From: Ignavibacteriaceae bacterium
GTDB lineage: Bacteria > Bacteroidota > Ignavibacteria > Ignavibacteriales > Ignavibacteriaceae
DNA: 7,792 nucleotides
Direction: 5' to 3'
NCBI GenBank assembly: GCA_031292465.1
Contig: JARLHB010000499.1
Location: 1-7,792, forward strand
Part shown: piece after piece, positions 6,085 to 7,792 of the stretch
Layout of the letters: each line of letters starts with the position of its first letter
Position numbering within the stretch: position 1 is the stretch's first letter
Notes under the pieces: generated by a model
Database searches by the model: none
Seen by the model: the letters and a program-made list of their open reading frames with translations, nothing else
What the model was told of the DNA's origin: nothing
Translations under genes and position numbers: made by a program

Positions 6085-6655
6085 TTTTCATACCAATAAT
6101 TTCTTTTAGTTTTGAATACCATTTTTTACCATATAGTCGCTCTAATGATTCCTTACAAAAATCAACTAATTTAATGTCATTTTTGGCACCGTTTTCTAAT
6201 GCCGGTAAACATTCCTTAAATTTTTCATACCTTAAAACATCTCCTCCGAATCTGGAGACCCGGATAGGAAATAAATGACACGAGACGGGCTTTCTGAACT
6301 TAATCTTACCATCAAAATAAGCCTGCTCTATACTGCACTTTGCAACGCTTTTTTCAAAAAACACGAATACACACGCTTTATTATCGACACTTGTAGTTAA
6401 TAATTCATTGTCTTTTTCTTCATAAAATCCGTTATCTTCAATTTCGCGCCAATGCTTCTTAGGAATATATTCCTTTACAATATCCAAAATGCTTTCAATT
6501 TGCTTAACCTCTTCTTTAAGCAGCGGAGCCCCGTATTCGCTTTCAACAGTGCAACAGGCGCCCTTACATTTTTTTAAATCGCAGGCAAAGCTGGTTTCTG
6601 CAATTTCCGTCCGAATTAGAACATCCTCTACAGGGATGAAGTTATTAGCATACAT
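6071..6655 (-). CDS. DUF3109 family cysteine-rich protein, probable metal or Fe-S binding
   Basis: The product has 194 residues with no signal peptide or membrane segment, so it is probably cytoplasmic. The N-terminal motif FACDLKKCKGACC (C25, C30, C34, C35) followed by GAPL (42-45) is the hallmark of DUF3109, related to the YkgJ/UPF0153 group of putative zinc- or iron-chelating proteins. Further cysteines at 95, 107 (KCSI), 126 (SCHLFPIR), 149 (KECLP) and 167 make nine in all, enough to hold a cluster. The biochemical function of the family is not established to my knowledge. It is the first gene of the operon with rpoN and overlaps it by 14 bp. The start at 6655 has no clear SD but gives the expected short lead before the Cys motif. 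Confidence 0.85.
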   Translation of the reverse strand: MYANNFIPVEDVLIRTEIAETSFACDLKKCKGACCTVESEYGAPLLKEEVKQIESILDIVKEYIPKKHWREIEDNGFYEEKDNELLTTSVDNKACVFVFFEKSVAKCSIEQAYFDGKIKFRKPVSCHLFPIRVSRFGGDVLRYEKFKECLPALENGAKNDIKLVDFCKESLERLYGKKWYSKLKEIIGMKNVKS

Positions 6656-6692
6656 TGGAATAATTTTTGATGAAAAGATAATAATTTGTTAT

Positions 6693-6722
6693 TTAATACA
6701 AAAGTTTAAACTGCACTATCAA
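6693..6722 (-). promoter_or_regulatory. Candidate promoter of the DUF3109-rpoN-methyltransferase operon
   Basis: On the minus strand TTGATA (6722-6717; 5 of 6 to TTGACA), an 18-bp spacer and TATTAA (6698-6693; 4 of 6 to TATAAT). The predicted start is about 30 nt before the first codon at 6655. Such matches occur easily in AT-rich DNA, so this is tentative. Confidence 0.35.
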
Positions 6723-6724
6723 AA

Positions 6725-6872
6725 ATTTTTATTTAGCAAATAATTAAGTGATGTAACAGGCGGGCAAAATTTTTATACTACATTTTGCTTCTGCATACCT
6801 TTAAACAAAACTAATATTTGAATTGAATATATTTAATGGTTAAGATATATCATTTATTTGCTAAATGAAAAT
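6725..6872. repeat. 19-bp inverted repeat spanning the divergent promoters
   Basis: ATTTAGCAAATAA (6731-6743) is matched perfectly on the other strand by 6854-6866. With one G-T pair, the match extends to 19 bp: 6725-6743 and 6854-6872. The 110 bp between the arms hold no frame. The left arm lies just upstream of the candidate minus-strand -35 box and the right arm at the expected plus-strand transcript start. Paired operators for one regulator, or the terminal repeats of a small mobile element, are both possible. No clear target duplication was seen. Confidence 0.55.
6818..6846 (+). promoter_or_regulatory. Candidate promoter of the dehydrogenase gene
   Basis: TTGAAT (6818-6823; 4 of 6 to TTGACA), a 17-bp spacer and TAAGAT (6841-6846; 4 of 6 to TATAAT). 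The predicted start is near 6853, about 40 nt before the ATG at 6893 and right at the edge of the inverted-repeat arm 6854-6872. Tentative, as AT-rich DNA gives many such matches. Confidence 0.3.
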
Positions 6873-6892
6873 AATATTATAAAGGTTTGCTG

Positions 6893-7654
6893 ATGAATTT
6901 AAAAAACAAAAACATAATATTAACCGGGGCATCAAGCGGAATAGGCTTTGAACTGGCAAAAAAGATTGCCGCTGAAAAATGTAATCTTGCATTATTAAGC
7001 AGAAGAATTGAAATAATTGAAAAATCAGCCTTAAGCCTTTCTAATACCGGCAGCCATGTTATTGCTGTTAAATGTGATATAAGTAATAAAGATGAAGTAA
7101 CGGAAGCATTTAATTATGTGAAAAAGAGTTTTGGAAGCATAGATGCTGCTATATTGGATTCAGGTACAAGCAGTCTAATCTCTGCTAATGAATTTAATTC
7201 AGATGCTGCCAAACAAATGTTTGATGTTAATGTTATGGGAATGGTGTATTGTATTGAAGCTCTTTTGCCGGACTTTATAAAGAACAGAAGCGGGTTAATA
7301 GTCGGCGTTTCCAGTCTTGCCGATGGCAGAGGATTCCCACGAAGCGGAGTTTATTGTGCAAGCAAGGCGGCCGCCTCAATATTTTTGGAAAGCATGAGGT
7401 CCGAACTGAAAAAGTATAATATTAAAGTATTGACTGTTAAACCCGGCTTTGTAAAAACTCCTATGACTGCAAAGAATAACTTTATAATGCCGTTTCTTAT
7501 GAACCCGGACAAAGCTGCTTCCATAATTTTATCGGGAATAAAAAAAGAAAAGCGCATAATCCAGTTCCCATTGCCAACTGTACTAGGGGCAAAAATTATG
7601 AGACTTCTGCCAAACCCAATTTTCGAATATATTGCTGCGCGGGTTAATCAGTAA
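6893..7654 (+). CDS. Classical short-chain dehydrogenase/reductase (SDR), substrate unknown
   Basis: The product has 253 residues, the normal length for a classical SDR (NAD(P)-dependent oxidoreductase, cytoplasmic). Cofactor motif TGASSGIG is at 11-18. Two arginines after strand 2 (R37, R38) suggest NADP(H). CDIS at 61-64 fits the adenine-ring Asp. The catalytic set is complete: N113 (VNVMG), S141, Y154 and K158 (YCASK), followed by KPGFVKTPM (183-191). The usual NAG motif after strand 4 is replaced by DSG (89-91), which is uncommon. The C-terminus (about 225-250) is hydrophobic and proline-rich. The ATG at 6893 is chosen because AAAGG (6881-6885) lies 7 nt upstream; an in-frame TTG at 6887 would be only 1 nt from it. 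The gene is divergent from the rpoN operon and seems to be alone. Confidence 0.9.
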   Translation: MNLKNKNIILTGASSGIGFELAKKIAAEKCNLALLSRRIEIIEKSALSLSNTGSHVIAVKCDISNKDEVTEAFNYVKKSFGSIDAAILDSGTSSLISANEFNSDAAKQMFDVNVMGMVYCIEALLPDFIKNRSGLIVGVSSLADGRGFPRSGVYCASKAAASIFLESMRSELKKYNIKVLTVKPGFVKTPMTAKNNFIMPFLMNPDKAASIILSGIKKEKRIIQFPLPTVLGAKIMRLLPNPIFEYIAARVNQ

Positions 7655-7792
7655 TTTATCAGCCTGCATTTTGCTGCCGGATAAAATTCGTCTGAATATT
7701 AAAATTAAACGGCTGTTTCCTTACGGAAGGTTCACCGGTTTTAGTCATTGATATTTGATTGAAATAATTATAAGTTTTTTAGAAAGTTAATC

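Larger units (their letters stand above)
6656..6892. other. Divergent promoter region between the rpoN operon and the dehydrogenase gene
   Basis: This 237-bp AT-rich region holds candidate promoters for both directions and a 19-bp inverted repeat near both of them (listed separately). It also contains a 10-bp palindrome AGTTTAAACT (6703-6712), inside the spacer of the minus-strand candidate promoter, and a 7-bp inverted repeat GCAAAAT/ATTTTGC (6764-6770/6782-6788). No open frame with a plausible start was seen. Confidence 0.6.

Noticed and set aside
6489..6743. Plus-strand frame running from DUF3109 into the divergent promoter region
   Set aside because: It is antisense to the conserved Cys motif of DUF3109 and has no supporting signal.
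7351..7557. Minus-strand frame inside the SDR gene
   Set aside because: Antisense to the SDR active-site region, so a shadow.
7707..7741. Possible hairpin terminator downstream of the SDR gene
   Set aside because: TTCC-TTAC-GGAA plus an outer AAAC/GTTT pairing exists, but it is bulged and the following T-run is minimal. An imperfect TTTATC/GATAAA pairing at 7655-7685 also lacks a T-run.
7659..7748. 29-codon minus-strand frame after the SDR gene
   Set aside because: It has an ATG and a stop but no SD, no recognisable motif and an in-frame TAA shortly upstream; too short to support.

Overview
The window looks like an ordinary stretch of chromosome from an AT-rich, Gram-negative bacterium of the Bacteroidota/Chlorobiota/Ignavibacteria (FCB) group. 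This rests on family resemblance recalled from memory: a DUF3109 cysteine-rich protein, a DUF2279-like tail, a sigma-54 N-terminus of the QKLSPQQIQ type and an outer-membrane-barrel-like orphan. Clear Shine-Dalgarno sites before at least two genes (1410-1417 and 3760-3763) fit Ignavibacteria-like lineages better than classical Bacteroidia, which rarely use them. The taxonomic call is an inference.

Layout. Positions 1-207 (+) hold the 3' end of a gene that starts outside the window. It converges on a minus-strand gene (490-1404) for a secreted, probably outer-membrane, protein of unknown function. The 282-bp gap between them holds two separate inverted-repeat structures (270-358 and 367-476). 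Upstream of the outer-membrane gene lies a 413-bp non-coding stretch with a candidate promoter, two 21-bp-phased direct repeats, a small palindrome and the terminator of the next operon. Next comes hslV-hslU (minus strand, 3752 to 1818), encoding the HslVU protease, with a strong terminator at 1753-1783. After a 236-bp gap comes a tight three-gene minus-strand operon (6655 to 3989): a DUF3109 protein, rpoN (sigma-54) and an integral-membrane methyltransferase-like protein. The genes overlap by 14 bp and 4 bp. A short-chain dehydrogenase/reductase gene (6893-7654, +) is divergent from that operon. The 237-bp divergent region carries a 19-bp inverted repeat whose arms lie beside the two candidate promoters.

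How the genes work together. HslV and HslU form one ATP-dependent protease. RpoN redirects RNA polymerase to -24/-12 promoters, but I found no convincing -24/-12 site in the window. Its fixed overlap with DUF3109 and the membrane methyltransferase suggests shared expression rather than a proven shared pathway. No phage, insertion-sequence transposase, CRISPR array, tRNA or rRNA was recognised. I do not see a clear new biological system. The best leads are the non-coding repeat structures and the DUF3109-rpoN-methyltransferase linkage.
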